DNA of 64,000 nt from an uncultured Cellulophaga sp. (GTDB lineage: Bacteria; Bacteroidota; Bacteroidia; Flavobacteriales; Flavobacteriaceae): contig CANLOV010000001.1 in NCBI GenBank assembly GCA_947492955.1, positions 186,001 through 250,000 on the forward strand, in the 5' to 3' direction. The notes under the pieces were generated by a model. That model ran no database searches, had not been told where the DNA came from, and worked only from the letters and a program-made list of their open reading frames with translations. Positions 17,987-27,645 of the stretch are shown piece by piece. The translations under genes and the position numbers were made by a program. Each line of letters begins with the position of its first letter. The stretch's first letter is position 1.

Positions 17987-19162
17987 TTAAAAAGCACTAT
18001 GCCCTGTAATATCTGCACCAGTAATTAAAAGGTGAATATCGTGCGTGCCTTCGTAAGTAATTACGGATTCTAAATTCATCATATGGCGCATAATACTATA
18101 TTCCCCACTAATTCCCATAGCACCTAAAACTTGTCTTGCCTCACGAGCAATTTTTAATGCCATAGCTACATTGTTACGCTTTGCCATAGATATTTGGGCA
18201 GAAGTGGCTTTACCTTCATTTTTAAGCTGACCTAAACGCAACGCTAATAATTGCGCTTTGGTAATTTCAGTAATCATTTCGGCTAGTTTCTTTTGTTGTA
18301 ACTGTTTTGCGGCTATAGGTTTGTTAAACTGAATACGTTCTTTGGCGTATCTAAGTGCGGTATCATAACAATCCATGGCTGCGCCAATAGCGCCCCATGC
18401 AATACCATAACGGGCAGAATCTAAACAACCTAAAGGAGCGCCAAGCCCGTTTTTATTAGGAAGTAAATTTTCTTTAGGCACTTTTACATTATCAAAAATA
18501 AGCTCTCCCGTTGCCGAAGCTCGTAAAGACCATTTGTTATGTGTTTCAGGGGTAGAAAAACCTTCCATGCCGCGTTCTACAATAAGACCATGAATACGGC
18601 CTTCTTCATTTTTTGCCCAAACAATAGCAATATCTGCAAAAGGAGCATTAGAAATCCAAAGTTTAGCTCCATTTAAAAGGTAATGGTCGCCATGGTCTTT
18701 AAATTTAGTTTCCATGCCACTTGGGTTAGAGCCATGGTTGGGTTCTGTTAAGCCAAAACAGCCTATAAATTCTCCAGTAGCTAATTTTGGTAAATATTTT
18801 TTACGCTGTGCTTCGTTTCCATAGGTGTAAATAGGATACATAACTAAAGAAGATTGTACAGATGCAGTAGAACGTACGCCGCTATCGCCACGTTCTATTT
18901 CTTGCATAATAAGTCCGTAACTTATTTGGTCTAATCCTGCGCCGCCATAAGCAGTTGGAATATAAGGACCAAAAGCACCAATTTCTGCTAAACCACTAAG
19001 GATTTGTTTTGGGAATTCTGCACGTTGTGCATATGTTTCAATAATAGGAGAAACAGTTCTTTTTACCCATGTGCGAGCAGCATTACGTACTAATTTATGC
19101 TCATTGCTTAATAAATCATCAATATTATAATAATCAGGAGCTTCAAATAAATCGGTGCGCAT
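17987..19162 (-). CDS. Acyl-CoA dehydrogenase, glutaryl-CoA dehydrogenase type
   Basis: A 391-residue flavoprotein of the acyl-CoA dehydrogenase family. The sequence signature is that of glutaryl-CoA dehydrogenases: RGDSGVRSTASVQSSL holds the substrate-binding Arg and Ser, and YEGTHDIHLL holds the catalytic glutamate. FAD-binding segments GCFGLTEPNHGSNP and KLWISNAPFADI are intact. GCDHs oxidise and decarboxylate glutaryl-CoA to crotonyl-CoA in lysine/tryptophan breakdown. The gene is alone on its strand, so the assignment rests on motif content only. Confidence 0.87.
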   Translation of the reverse strand: MRTDLFEAPDYYNIDDLLSNEHKLVRNAARTWVKRTVSPIIETYAQRAEFPKQILSGLAEIGAFGPYIPTAYGGAGLDQISYGLIMQEIERGDSGVRSTASVQSSLVMYPIYTYGNEAQRKKYLPKLATGEFIGCFGLTEPNHGSNPSGMETKFKDHGDHYLLNGAKLWISNAPFADIAIVWAKNEEGRIHGLIVERGMEGFSTPETHNKWSLRASATGELIFDNVKVPKENLLPNKNGLGAPLGCLDSARYGIAWGAIGAAMDCYDTALRYAKERIQFNKPIAAKQLQQKKLAEMITEITKAQLLALRLGQLKNEGKATSAQISMAKRNNVAMALKIAREARQVLGAMGISGEYSIMRHMMNLESVITYEGTHDIHLLITGADITGHSAF

Positions 19163-19313
19163 AACAAACAGTTTTACTCTATAATCTAGATTTAAATCTT
19201 TTGAGGATTGCCTCGAATTTAAATTGTATTTTCAGATGAGTGCCTCGTGGGCTTAATCTAAGGTTGTTTGCTTAAAGGTAGTTAAATAAATAAAGCAGAG
19301 CAATGACTTTAAA

Positions 19314-20042
19314 TTACATTTTTAAATAAAAATCCTTAGTAAGTTTAGTATAAGCTTCGGTGTATTGGTGACGTTCTTTTTCTATAATTAGTTCGTTTAC
19401 AGCGCAGGTACTTTTTGTAAAACTAAACTCTAAAAGGCTTCGTTTAATTTCAGAAGTGCTATTTCCTTTTACTCTGGTAATACGATTAGGAAAAATAGCG
19501 TGTTCGGAGGCAAGTTTTATAAAATCTTCTTCTTCATGAAACGGGATAATAACACTAAAAATACCTTCTAAAGAAAGAAGTTTTGCTACACTACTTACGA
19601 GCTCGTTAAACGGTAGGGCTTGGTTTTGGCGAGCCATGTCCCTAGAAGCATCGCCACTGGTAACTATTTCGGAATAAAAAGGAGGGTTAGAAACAATTAA
19701 ATCGTATTTATCTTCGGCATCGTCACTTGCAAATTCATCTACAAACTCATCTAGTCCTGCATGGTAGCAAAACAGGCGGTCTCCCCAAGGAGAATCTTCA
19801 AAATTTTCTGAACACTGTTCATAAGCACGATCATCAACTTCAATAGCTTCTATGTTTTCAGCATTACTTCTTTGTGCTAACATTAAAGCAAGAATACCTG
19901 TGCCAGCTCCTATATCTAAAATAGAAAATGGATTATGATGTGTAGGGGCCCAAGCCCCTAATAAAACACCATCGGTTCCTATTTTCATGGCGCATTGGTC
20001 TTGCTGAATGCTAAATTGTTTGAATTTGAATGGCTTATTCAT
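19314..20042 (-). CDS. trmN6: tRNA1(Val) (adenine37-N6)-methyltransferase
   Basis: SAM-dependent methyltransferase, about 242 residues from the chosen start MNKPFKFKQFSI; the upstream ATG at 20072 adds ten non-conserved residues. The SAM-binding motif I is LDIGAGTGILALMLAQR and the N6-adenine motif IV is SNPPFYS, as in TrmN6 (YfiC). It methylates A37 of one valine tRNA. FKQFSIQQDQCAMKIGTDGVLLGAW at the start is the characteristic lead-in of this family. The gene is divergent from the cupredoxin lipoprotein gene. Confidence 0.9.
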   Translation of the reverse strand: MNKPFKFKQFSIQQDQCAMKIGTDGVLLGAWAPTHHNPFSILDIGAGTGILALMLAQRSNAENIEAIEVDDRAYEQCSENFEDSPWGDRLFCYHAGLDEFVDEFASDDAEDKYDLIVSNPPFYSEIVTSGDASRDMARQNQALPFNELVSSVAKLLSLEGIFSVIIPFHEEEDFIKLASEHAIFPNRITRVKGNSTSEIKRSLLEFSFTKSTCAVNELIIEKERHQYTEAYTKLTKDFYLKM

Positions 20043-20248
20043 GGCTGCAAAGCTAAGGTATGTTGTGCGCATAAAGAAGTAAAATAACCAATATCAGAAA
20101 AGTTGAGTTTTATTAAAATACACTGTAAATGCATTAAATATTATGGGAATTACAATAGTGAAAGGGTAAAAAAATAGAAATGAAAATAAAAAAGATAAAA
20201 AAAGGAGTGCGTCTAAAAAAAATCTAAATTTAAAAGAAACGAATACTT

Positions 20249-20665
20249 ATGAAACAGAAATTTAAAATAGCTACAGCACTAATTCTCTTTACGGCAACTT
20301 TGTTAATTGGATGCGGGGATAAAAAAAGTAAAACAGTAACTATTGCGACAACTTATACGGTAGATGCATATACGAATCATGAATATGAATTTAATAGTGC
20401 TGAACTTGTTAAGGCAACAAACCCTAATTTAACTTTAAAAAGAGGAGAAACCTATGAGTTTGTAATTGAAACGTATGATCATCCATTTTATATTAAAACA
20501 GCACAAGTTTCAGGGAAAGAAAACGCTTATGATGATGGTGTAACTAACAATGGAGCTAGAGAAGGGCGTATTTTATTTACGGTACCTAAAGATGCCCCAG
20601 AGGTGTTGTACTATGTGTGTAAATATCATAAAATGATGTCGGGCGAGCTAAAAATTATAGATTAG
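20249..20665 (+). CDS. Cupredoxin-like lipoprotein
   Basis: A 138-residue predicted lipoprotein with signal ending LLIGC (acylated C22). The rest forms a cupredoxin-like domain. Likely type-1 copper ligands are H78 (in YDHPFYIK), C124, H127 and M129 or M130 in YYVCKYHKMMSG. The spacing C-x2-H-x1-2-M is shorter than in plastocyanins, like the small cupredoxin domains of uncharacterised Bacteroidota lipoproteins. It could transfer electrons or bind copper in the periplasm. No partner oxidase or reductase is adjacent. Confidence 0.8.
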   Translation: MKQKFKIATALILFTATLLIGCGDKKSKTVTIATTYTVDAYTNHEYEFNSAELVKATNPNLTLKRGETYEFVIETYDHPFYIKTAQVSGKENAYDDGVTNNGAREGRILFTVPKDAPEVLYYVCKYHKMMSGELKIID

Positions 20666-20700
20666 ACTATGTCTATTTTATATTTAAATCAAAAAACTAT

Positions 20701-20751
20701 TCTCGATATAATTTTTCTTCATTTCATTTCGAAAAATCACTCGAATTGACG
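20701..20751. repeat. Dispersed intergenic repeat, copy 1
   Basis: A 51-base unit begins TCTCGATA and ends CACTCGAATTGACG, with an inner ATTTTTC...GAAAAAT hairpin. It lies downstream of the cupredoxin gene and is flanked by similar A- and T-rich runs to the copy at 38350-38400. Confidence 0.7.
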
Positions 20752-20788
20752 TTTTTTTAATTTTGCTCTATTGTGATTAGGAGTCAAC

Positions 20789-21316
20789 TTAGCTTAAATA
20801 CAAATCTATTAAGCCTTCAGGGGTAGTAACATAGATAGTTTTTTGTGCTCTATCTAGCTTGGTAATAATTTCGTCGTTAATAGGGATAAGAATTTCTTTA
20901 CCGTCTTTATCTATTTCAAATAAGGCTTGTGAGGTAGTATCGTTTACATTGGTGATAGTTCCGATATTACCGTGGGTACTATCTTCTATGTTAAAACCAA
21001 TAACCTCATGAAAATAAAATTTATTTCCGCTTAATTTGGGTAAAAATTTCAGCGGTAAGTAAAGTTCGCTTCCCATTACTTTATCGGCATCGTCTTCGTT
21101 GGCAATTTCTTCGAAACGAATACGCAATAAGGTAGATTTATGCAGGACACATTTTTCAATAAAAAATGGAACCAGACTGTTTCTTAAAGAAACGAATACT
21201 GATTCCATGTTTTCGTATATTTCGGGTTCATCGGTGTCTATTTTTACTAGCACTTCACCCTTAAAACTATATTTTGAAACGATTTTACCTAGGTAGAAAC
21301 AATCTTCCTTTTTCAT
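20789..21316 (-). CDS. rimM: Ribosome maturation factor RimM
   Basis: A 175-residue RimM, needed for 16S rRNA maturation in the 30S head; it binds ribosomal protein S19. The N-terminal barrel begins YLGKIVSKYSFKGEVLVKIDTD, the G-x-KGE-type motif, and the PRC-barrel follows with YFHEVIGFNIED and EILIPINDEIITKLD. It follows rpsP by 17 bases on the same strand, the usual S16-RimM pairing. TrmD and rplS, common partners elsewhere, are not next to it here. Confidence 0.93.
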   Translation of the reverse strand: MKKEDCFYLGKIVSKYSFKGEVLVKIDTDEPEIYENMESVFVSLRNSLVPFFIEKCVLHKSTLLRIRFEEIANEDDADKVMGSELYLPLKFLPKLSGNKFYFHEVIGFNIEDSTHGNIGTITNVNDTTSQALFEIDKDGKEILIPINDEIITKLDRAQKTIYVTTPEGLIDLYLS

Positions 21317-21333
21317 CGTTTAAATATATTAGC

Positions 21334-21870
21334 TTATTCTTCTTCTGTAGCGGTAGCTTCAACATCTGTTTGTGCAGCAGCTTCTTCATCAGCAGGAGCA
21401 GCTTCTGGCTCTGGTAATGCAGCAGCGGCAGCTTCAGCAGCACGCTTTTCGTTTATTGCTTTTTCAGCTTCAAAGATTTTAGCTTTAGCATCTGCTTTAG
21501 CTTTATCTAAACCACCAACTTTAGCAGCAATTGCAGCTTCTTTTTCTGTAGTCCAAGCGCTAAATTTTTCTTCAGCTTGCTCTTCTGTTAAAGCACCTTT
21601 ACGTACACCTCCTAATAAGTGGTGTTTTAATAATGCACCTTTGTGAGATAATATTCTTTTTGCAGTTTCTGTTGGTTGTGCTCCATTTTGTAACCACTTT
21701 ACAGAACCGTCGATATCTAAATCTATAGAAGCAGGGTTAGTATTAGGATTGTATGTTCCTAATTTTTCTAAGAATTTACCATCTCTTTTAGATCTTGCAT
21801 CTGCTGCAACTACCCAATAGAATGGTTTTCCTTTTTTTCCGTGTCTTTGTAATCTAATTTTTACTGGCAT
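21334..21870 (-). CDS. rpsP: 30S ribosomal protein S16
   Basis: Ribosomal protein S16 with the canonical start MPVKIRLQRHGKKGKPFYWVVAADAR and the segment LGTYNPNTNP. The core is about 85-90 residues. A long Ala/Glu-rich tail brings the total to 178, which is usual in Bacteroidota. It is the first gene of the rpsP-rimM unit. A consensus promoter and a small structured leader precede it. Confidence 0.96.
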   Translation of the reverse strand: MPVKIRLQRHGKKGKPFYWVVAADARSKRDGKFLEKLGTYNPNTNPASIDLDIDGSVKWLQNGAQPTETAKRILSHKGALLKHHLLGGVRKGALTEEQAEEKFSAWTTEKEAAIAAKVGGLDKAKADAKAKIFEAEKAINEKRAAEAAAAALPEPEAAPADEEAAAQTDVEATATEEE

Positions 21871-21885
21871 ATCACATTAATTTGT

Positions 21886-21938
21886 TGGGTGCCCGACCCA
21901 TGATTATTAATTCATTTTAATTTTCCCTCTAAAAGGGC
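21886..21938 (-). promoter_or_regulatory. Candidate structured rpsP leader
   Basis: In the 5' untranslated region, a hairpin TGGGT-CGGGC-ACCCA lies at 21886-21900 (read on the minus strand), 16 bases before the ATG. A second, weaker hairpin CCCT...AGGG is at 21925-21937. The GGGC in the first loop can pair with GCCC at 21935-21938, so a pseudoknot is possible. These GC-rich pieces stand out in AT-rich DNA. Autoregulation by S16 is an inference. Confidence 0.45.
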
Positions 21939-21940
21939 TG

Positions 21941-21972
21941 CAAATATACTAGTAATTTTGTAAATAGGCAAA
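21941..21972 (-). promoter_or_regulatory. Bacteroidota-type promoter of rpsP-rimM
   Basis: On the minus strand TTTG (21972-21969) is followed after 20 bases by TATATTTG (21948-21941). This matches the -33 TTTG and -7 TAnnTTTG elements of Bacteroidota sigma factors. It places the start of transcription about 65 bases before rpsP. Confidence 0.8.
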
Positions 21973-22001
21973 GAGATTTTTTCTTTATAAAAAGAAGAGG
22001 T

Positions 22002-22937
22002 TTAATATTTCATTTTTGCTCTTTTCTTTCTCTCTCTTTTGGTCATTTCTTTAGTAATTTGTTCTTCTGTTATATCAGAAATTACAGTGCTGTTTTTGCT
22101 AAGTTTTTTTATTCCGTTTGCAGTTATAAACAAAGGGTCTACACTAGAGTATAAGGAAACAGAACCAAGTGTTGTTTTTTGTTCTTTATAAATATTACTC
22201 TTTTTTATATCTAAATAAGATACAGAAAAACGCATGTGTTTATTTTCTTCTTTATCATAAGTGCCAGCTAAGCCTATAAAATCTCCAGGAAAAACAGTTT
22301 GTCCAACAGTGAGTTTAATGCTGTTTTTTTTCAAGACACTATATTCTGCAAGTGTGCCATCTTTGTGTTCTATAGTAACACGGTTAGCATTACTTCTAAA
22401 AGAATATTCTGTTGAAGTATCAGCATCATATTTATCAATTACTTTTATAACGATGCCTTTTCTAGATACGTGTATGCTATCAGTATCTGAGTTAGTGATG
22501 AATTGAAAATGTTTCCATAGCCTCTTGTTTTTTGTGGTATTTTCTTCGTTGCTGGTGACTTTTTGTAAATACTGAACTTTTATTTCTTTGTTTTTAGAAA
22601 AAGGTAAGGCGTAAACAAAATTTAAGTTTGGTTTTGGGTCGCATTTACCTGAAAGAAATTTTATGCTACTCGATGAATAGTTAACACTTTTATTTTCTTC
22701 TATCGGAGTTAATTTTATTAGCGTGCCACTAGTTCCTGAAATTGTTATTTTTTGGTCGTTAAAATAGCTATTAGTAACCCCTTCTAACTTTAAGAAGACA
22801 CATATACTACCAGGGTCTTCTTTAGTGTAATTTATACTGATAGAATTATCTTCGTTTCTTTCAGAAGAGAGTTGAAAGTTTTCTTGACTATATGTGAAAA
22901 AAGAAAATAAGCTGAATAATAGAAAAAAAGGTTTCAT
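22002..22937 (-). CDS. Exported M23 (LytM)-like protein, probably inactive
   Basis: A 311-residue exported protein with a signal peptide (ending YSQ at residue 17). The C-terminal half resembles the M23/LytM barrel: SIHVSRKGIVIKVIDKYDAD, RVTIEHKDGTLAEYSVLKKNSIKLTVGQTVFPGDFIGLAG and a last strand NKHMRFSVSY. In active enzymes the first motif has a zinc His and Asp, and the last reads HxHFE. Here the H-x-H is changed to H-M-R, and the first His is not visible. So it may be a non-catalytic M23 homologue that binds wall or regulates an amidase. It is preceded by about 200 gene-free bases and divergent from dnaE. Confidence 0.7.
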   Translation of the reverse strand: MKPFFLLFSLFSFFTYSQENFQLSSERNEDNSISINYTKEDPGSICVFLKLEGVTNSYFNDQKITISGTSGTLIKLTPIEENKSVNYSSSSIKFLSGKCDPKPNLNFVYALPFSKNKEIKVQYLQKVTSNEENTTKNKRLWKHFQFITNSDTDSIHVSRKGIVIKVIDKYDADTSTEYSFRSNANRVTIEHKDGTLAEYSVLKKNSIKLTVGQTVFPGDFIGLAGTYDKEENKHMRFSVSYLDIKKSNIYKEQKTTLGSVSLYSSVDPLFITANGIKKLSKNSTVISDITEEQITKEMTKRERKKRAKMKY

Positions 22938-23134
22938 GCTAATTAAGTGTTGTTGCTTGGTTTAGGGTTTAAATATAGTATTTTATTTATTTTTTTGAAG
23001 GATTTTTATACTGAAGTTTGGTTGCTAGCTAAGAGTGTTTTTTAAGTTAATAACTCCTAATAAAACTATTTTTTAAAGAAGCCCTGTTTCTATACTTTTA
23101 TAGTACTTATTATAGACGTGTAAAAGACATTTTT

Positions 23135-26100
23135 ATGTACCTAATTTTTGATACTGAAACTACAGGATTACCAAAACGCTGGGATGCGCCGTATACCGAT
23201 ACGGATAATTGGCCGCGTTGTATACAAATAGCATGGCAGTTGCACGATGCTATGGGGAATTTAGTAGATCAGCAAGATTATTTGGTGCAACCAGAAGGTT
23301 TTAATATACCTTATGATGCAGAGAAAATACATGGTATTTCTACAGAGTTAGCGGCGCAAGATGGCGTTTCTTTAGAAGAAGTTTTGGCAAAGTTTAATAT
23401 AGCGATGTCTAAAACCAAATTTATTGTAGGGCAAAATGTAAAGTTTGATCTAAATATTATGGGGGCGGAGTTTCATCGTTTAGGCGTAGAAAATCCGTTA
23501 CAAGAACTTCCTGTTTTAGATACATGTACAGAGGCCACAGCTTCACTTTGTCAGATTCCTGGAGGTCGTGGAGGTAAATTTAAATTGCCAACACTTACCG
23601 AGTTGCATCAATTTTTATTTGGAGTAGCTTTTGGAGAGGCGCATAATGCAACCGCCGATGTAGAAGCAACAACGCGTTGTTTTTTAGAGTTAGTACGTAG
23701 AAAGCAATATACAACCGAGCAATTAGACGTTCAGCCCGATTATTTTCAGAATTTCTCGGAGGCCAATCCACAAGAAATTCAGTTAATAGGTTTAAAACAC
23801 ATCAACCTAAAAAAAGCATCTAAAAAAATAGCCGATGCTTTATGGGAAAAAGATACGGGTGGCGTATCAGAAGAAACTATAAAAGAGAATTTAGCCACTT
23901 TAGAAGCGGCAAGTTTTGCGCATTTACACAATCATACCCAGTTTTCTATCTTACAATCTACCATAAGTGTGTCCGATTTAGTAGCCGCGGCGGCAAAAGA
24001 AAAGATGCCAGCGGTAGCCATGACGGATCATGCAAATATGATGGGGGCTTTTCATTTTGTAAATGGCGTACTTAACCATAACAAAGGGGTGAAAGCACGT
24101 AATGATGCCAATGAAATACGTTATGAAGCTACCCAAGAGGGCAGGTTAGAAGAAGGTGAAGACCCTTTGCACGAGTTTGTGCCCGAGCAAGAAATTACGC
24201 CTATTATAGGTTGCGAATTTCAGGTGTGCGAAGACCATACCAATAAGTCGCAAAAAGACAACGGCTATCAGATAGTGATGCTCGCTAAAAATAAAAATGG
24301 CTATTTAAATTTGGCAAAAATGTCTTCCATTGCCTTTGTAAGTGGAAAGTATTATGTGCCTCGCATAGATAAAAAAGTAATAGAGCAGTACAAAGAAGAT
24401 ATTATTGTTTTAACGGGTAACCTATACGGAGAGGTGCCAAGTAAGGTGTTAAATGTAGGTGAAAACCAGGCAGAAGAAGCACTTTTATGGTGGAAAGATA
24501 CCTTTGGCGATGATTTGTATATAGAATTAATGCGTCATGGTCAGGAAGATGAAGATCGTGTAAATCAGGTATTAATTCAGTTTGCTAAAAAACACAATGT
24601 AAAGCTAATAGCTTCTAATAATACCTATTATGTAGAAAAAGAAAATGCACATGCGCATGATATTTTGTTATGTGTAAAAGATGGCGAAAAGCAAGCTACA
24701 CCGATAGGTCGTGGTCGTGGGTATCGTTACGGATTACCAAATCAGGAATATTATTTTAAGTCTTCTAGTGAAATGAAGGAGCTCTTTAAAGACGTTCCCG
24801 AAGCCATTATTAATATTCAGGAAATTATAGATAAGGTAGAAACGTTTACATTGGCAAGAGATGTATTGTTGCCTGCTTTTGATATTCCAGAAGAGTTTCA
24901 GTTCGAAGAGGATAAGTTAGATGGTGGTAAACGCGGGGAGAATAAATTTTTACGTCATATTACTTACGAAGGAGCAAAAATTAGGTATGGCGAAATTACT
25001 CCTGAGATAGATGAACGATTAGATTTTGAGCTTAAGGTTATAGAAAAAACAGGTTATCCTGGATACTTTTTAATTGTAGAAGATTTTATTAGGGCTGCGC
25101 GTAAAATGGATGTATCTGTAGGGCCAGGGCGTGGTTCTGCAGCGGGTTCTGCTGTTGCCTATTGTCTTTGGATTACCAATTTAGACCCTATTAAGTACGA
25201 TCTGCTTTTTGAGCGTTTCTTAAATCCGGATCGTGTATCTATGCCCGATATTGATATTGATTTTGATGATGAAGGTCGTGGTAGGGTTATGGATTATGTA
25301 ATAGACAAATATGGATCCAACCAAGTAGCGCAGATTATTACCTATGGTACTATGGCAGCAAAATCTTCTATTAGAGATACTGCCCGTGCTCTAGATTTGC
25401 CTTTGATGGATTCTGACCGTATGGCAAAGCTTATTCCTAATATGTCTAAGCTTAAAAAAATTATTGGGGTAGACGAGAAGGTGTTAAAAAGTAAATTTAA
25501 TAGCGAAGAGCTTATAAAAGTAAATGAGCTTTTAGCCATATCTGAAGGGGAAGGCTTAGAAGCAGAAACCTTAAACCAAGCCTATGTATTAGAGGGTTCT
25601 GTACGTAATACAGGAATCCATGCTTGTGGTGTTATTATTACGCCCGATGATATTACAAAGTTCGTTCCTGTAGCGCTTGCTAAGGATTCAGAAATGTATT
25701 GTACCCAGTTCGATAACTCTGTGGTAGAAGATGCAGGGCTGCTAAAAATGGATTTCTTAGGATTAAAAACGCTAACTTTAATTAAGGATACCGTTAAAAT
25801 TGTAAAAGCAAAACACGGTGTAGAATTAGATCCTGAGAATTTTCCTTTAGATGATGAAAAAACCTATGAGCTTTTCCAACGAGGAGAAACCGTAGGGGTG
25901 TTCCAATACGAATCTCCGGGGATGCAAAAACACATGAGGGCTCTAAAGCCAACTGTGTTTGCAGATTTAATAGCCATGAACGCATTGTACCGTCCTGGAC
26001 CAATGGAATATATTCCTAGTTTTATTGCTCGTAAGCATGGAGACGAGGAAATAGAGTACGATTTAGATGCTTGTGAGGAATATTTAGCAGAAACATACGG

Positions 26101-27568
26101 TATTACAGTATACCAGGAGCAAGTAATGCTTTTGTCTCAAAAACTAGCCGATTTTACCAAGGGTGAAGCCGATGTATTGCGTAAGGCAATGGGTAAAAAG
26201 CAGAAGCATGTACTAGATAAAATGAAACCGAAGTTTATTAAACAAGCCTCGGAAAAAGGACATGCAGAAGATAAATTAGAAAAAATTTGGAAAGACTGGG
26301 AAGCATTTGCGGCTTATGCCTTTAATAAATCTCACTCCACTTGTTATGCATGGATAGCCTACCAAACCGCTTATTGTAAAGCGCACTACCCAGCAGAGTA
26401 TATGGCGGCTGTGCTTTCTAATAACATGAACGATATTAAGCAGGTTACTTTCTTTATGGAAGAATGTAAGCGTATGGGTTTAGATGTATTGGGGCCAGAT
26501 GTAAACGAATCGTATTATAAGTTTGCGGTGAATGATGCCGGAGCTGTACGTTTTGGAATGGGCGCCATAAAAGGCGTAGGAAAAGGAGCGGTAGAAACCA
26601 TTGTAGAACACCGTAAAAAAGACGGACCTTATAAATCTATTTTTGATTTAGCAAAGCGTATAGATTTGCGTGCGGCTAATAAAAAGGCATTTGAAAATTT
26701 AGCCTTGGCTGGTGGTTTCGATTCTTTTGGAGATACCCATAGAGCACAATATTTTCATAAAGACGGAGACGAATCTATTTTCTTAGAAAAAGTAATTAAA
26801 TACGGTGCTAAATATCAGGAAAGTGAAAACTCATCGCAAGTAAGTTTGTTTGGCGACGCTAGTGAAGTGCAAATACCAGAACCTGTAGTGCCACCTTGCG
26901 AGGATTGGGGTACTATGGAAAAACTACGGAAAGAGAAAGAAGTAGTAGGGATTTATATTTCTGGACACCCGTTAGACGATTTTAAAGTAGAAATAAAAAC
27001 GTTTTGTAATACCGGTGTTGCTGCAGCTCATCATCTAGATGAGCATGTAAATAGAGAACTTGTTTTTGCTGGGGTTATAACAGATGTGCAACATAGAGTA
27101 TCTAAAAACGGAAAAGGCTGGGCTATTTTTACAGTAGAAGACTATACCGATTCTTACGATTTTAGAATATTTGGAGAAGAGTATTTAAAATTGCGCCATT
27201 TTTTAATGATCAATTCCTTCGGATATTTTAAAGTATTTGTAAAAGCAGGGTGGATGAATAAAGATACGGGCAAACAAGGAGACCCACGTATGCAATTCAA
27301 TAATATAATGATGTTGCAAGATGTAATGGAGACCTTTGCCAAGAAGCTAACCATTAAGTTAGATGTAGCTACGTTAAAAGAAGAAAGTGTACAACAGTTA
27401 AAAGATACCTTTATTTCGTTTCCAGGAAATCATCCATTAAGTTTTATAGTGTACGAAATGGAAGAACAAATAAAGGTGCATATGCCTAGTAGAAAACAAA
27501 AAGTGAATATCACTAGTGAGTTACTTTTTCAGTTAGAAGAAAATAATATTAAGTACAAGCTAAATTAA
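23135..27568 (+). CDS. dnaE: DNA polymerase III alpha subunit with N-terminal exonuclease
   Basis: The replicative polymerase, 1477 residues. The N-terminus is a DnaQ-like DEDDh exonuclease: D6/E8 in IFDTETTGLP, a FDLN motif and HNATADVEA near residue 170. A PHP domain follows (AHLHNHTQFS, near residue 262). The C-family polymerase palm carries the acidic triad region PDIDIDFDDEGR near residue 704. The tail contains an OB-fold (residues about 1310-1390). The fused proofreading domain is the usual arrangement in Bacteroidota. It stands as a single gene. Confidence 0.96.
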   Translation: MYLIFDTETTGLPKRWDAPYTDTDNWPRCIQIAWQLHDAMGNLVDQQDYLVQPEGFNIPYDAEKIHGISTELAAQDGVSLEEVLAKFNIAMSKTKFIVGQNVKFDLNIMGAEFHRLGVENPLQELPVLDTCTEATASLCQIPGGRGGKFKLPTLTELHQFLFGVAFGEAHNATADVEATTRCFLELVRRKQYTTEQLDVQPDYFQNFSEANPQEIQLIGLKHINLKKASKKIADALWEKDTGGVSEETIKENLATLEAASFAHLHNHTQFSILQSTISVSDLVAAAAKEKMPAVAMTDHANMMGAFHFVNGVLNHNKGVKARNDANEIRYEATQEGRLEEGEDPLHEFVPEQEITPIIGCEFQVCEDHTNKSQKDNGYQIVMLAKNKNGYLNLAKMSSIAFVSGKYYVPRIDKKVIEQYKEDIIVLTGNLYGEVPSKVLNVGENQAEEALLWWKDTFGDDLYIELMRHGQEDEDRVNQVLIQFAKKHNVKLIASNNTYYVEKENAHAHDILLCVKDGEKQATPIGRGRGYRYGLPNQEYYFKSSSEMKELFKDVPEAIINIQEIIDKVETFTLARDVLLPAFDIPEEFQFEEDKLDGGKRGENKFLRHITYEGAKIRYGEITPEIDERLDFELKVIEKTGYPGYFLIVEDFIRAARKMDVSVGPGRGSAAGSAVAYCLWITNLDPIKYDLLFERFLNPDRVSMPDIDIDFDDEGRGRVMDYVIDKYGSNQVAQIITYGTMAAKSSIRDTARALDLPLMDSDRMAKLIPNMSKLKKIIGVDEKVLKSKFNSEELIKVNELLAISEGEGLEAETLNQAYVLEGSVRNTGIHACGVIITPDDITKFVPVALAKDSEMYCTQFDNSVVEDAGLLKMDFLGLKTLTLIKDTVKIVKAKHGVELDPENFPLDDEKTYELFQRGETVGVFQYESPGMQKHMRALKPTVFADLIAMNALYRPGPMEYIPSFIARKHGDEEIEYDLDACEEYLAETYGITVYQEQVMLLSQKLADFTKGEADVLRKAMGKKQKHVLDKMKPKFIKQASEKGHAEDKLEKIWKDWEAFAAYAFNKSHSTCYAWIAYQTAYCKAHYPAEYMAAVLSNNMNDIKQVTFFMEECKRMGLDVLGPDVNESYYKFAVNDAGAVRFGMGAIKGVGKGAVETIVEHRKKDGPYKSIFDLAKRIDLRAANKKAFENLALAGGFDSFGDTHRAQYFHKDGDESIFLEKVIKYGAKYQESENSSQVSLFGDASEVQIPEPVVPPCEDWGTMEKLRKEKEVVGIYISGHPLDDFKVEIKTFCNTGVAAAHHLDEHVNRELVFAGVITDVQHRVSKNGKGWAIFTVEDYTDSYDFRIFGEEYLKLRHFLMINSFGYFKVFVKAGWMNKDTGKQGDPRMQFNNIMMLQDVMETFAKKLTIKLDVATLKEESVQQLKDTFISFPGNHPLSFIVYEMEEQIKVHMPSRKQKVNITSELLFQLEENNIKYKLN

Positions 27569-27645
27569 TTTTAAAAAGTAGGTAGGGTATTTATAGTTTG
27601 TGTTGTTTTAAGGGAGAAAATTATAAAACCTTAAAGCAATATTAA

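Noticed and set aside
21334-21870. Long Ala/Glu-rich tail of ribosomal protein S16
   Set aside because: Such extensions are common in S16 of this phylum.
23135-27568. Exonuclease domain fused to DnaE as a novelty
   Set aside because: This fusion is the normal form of the replicative polymerase in Bacteroidota.
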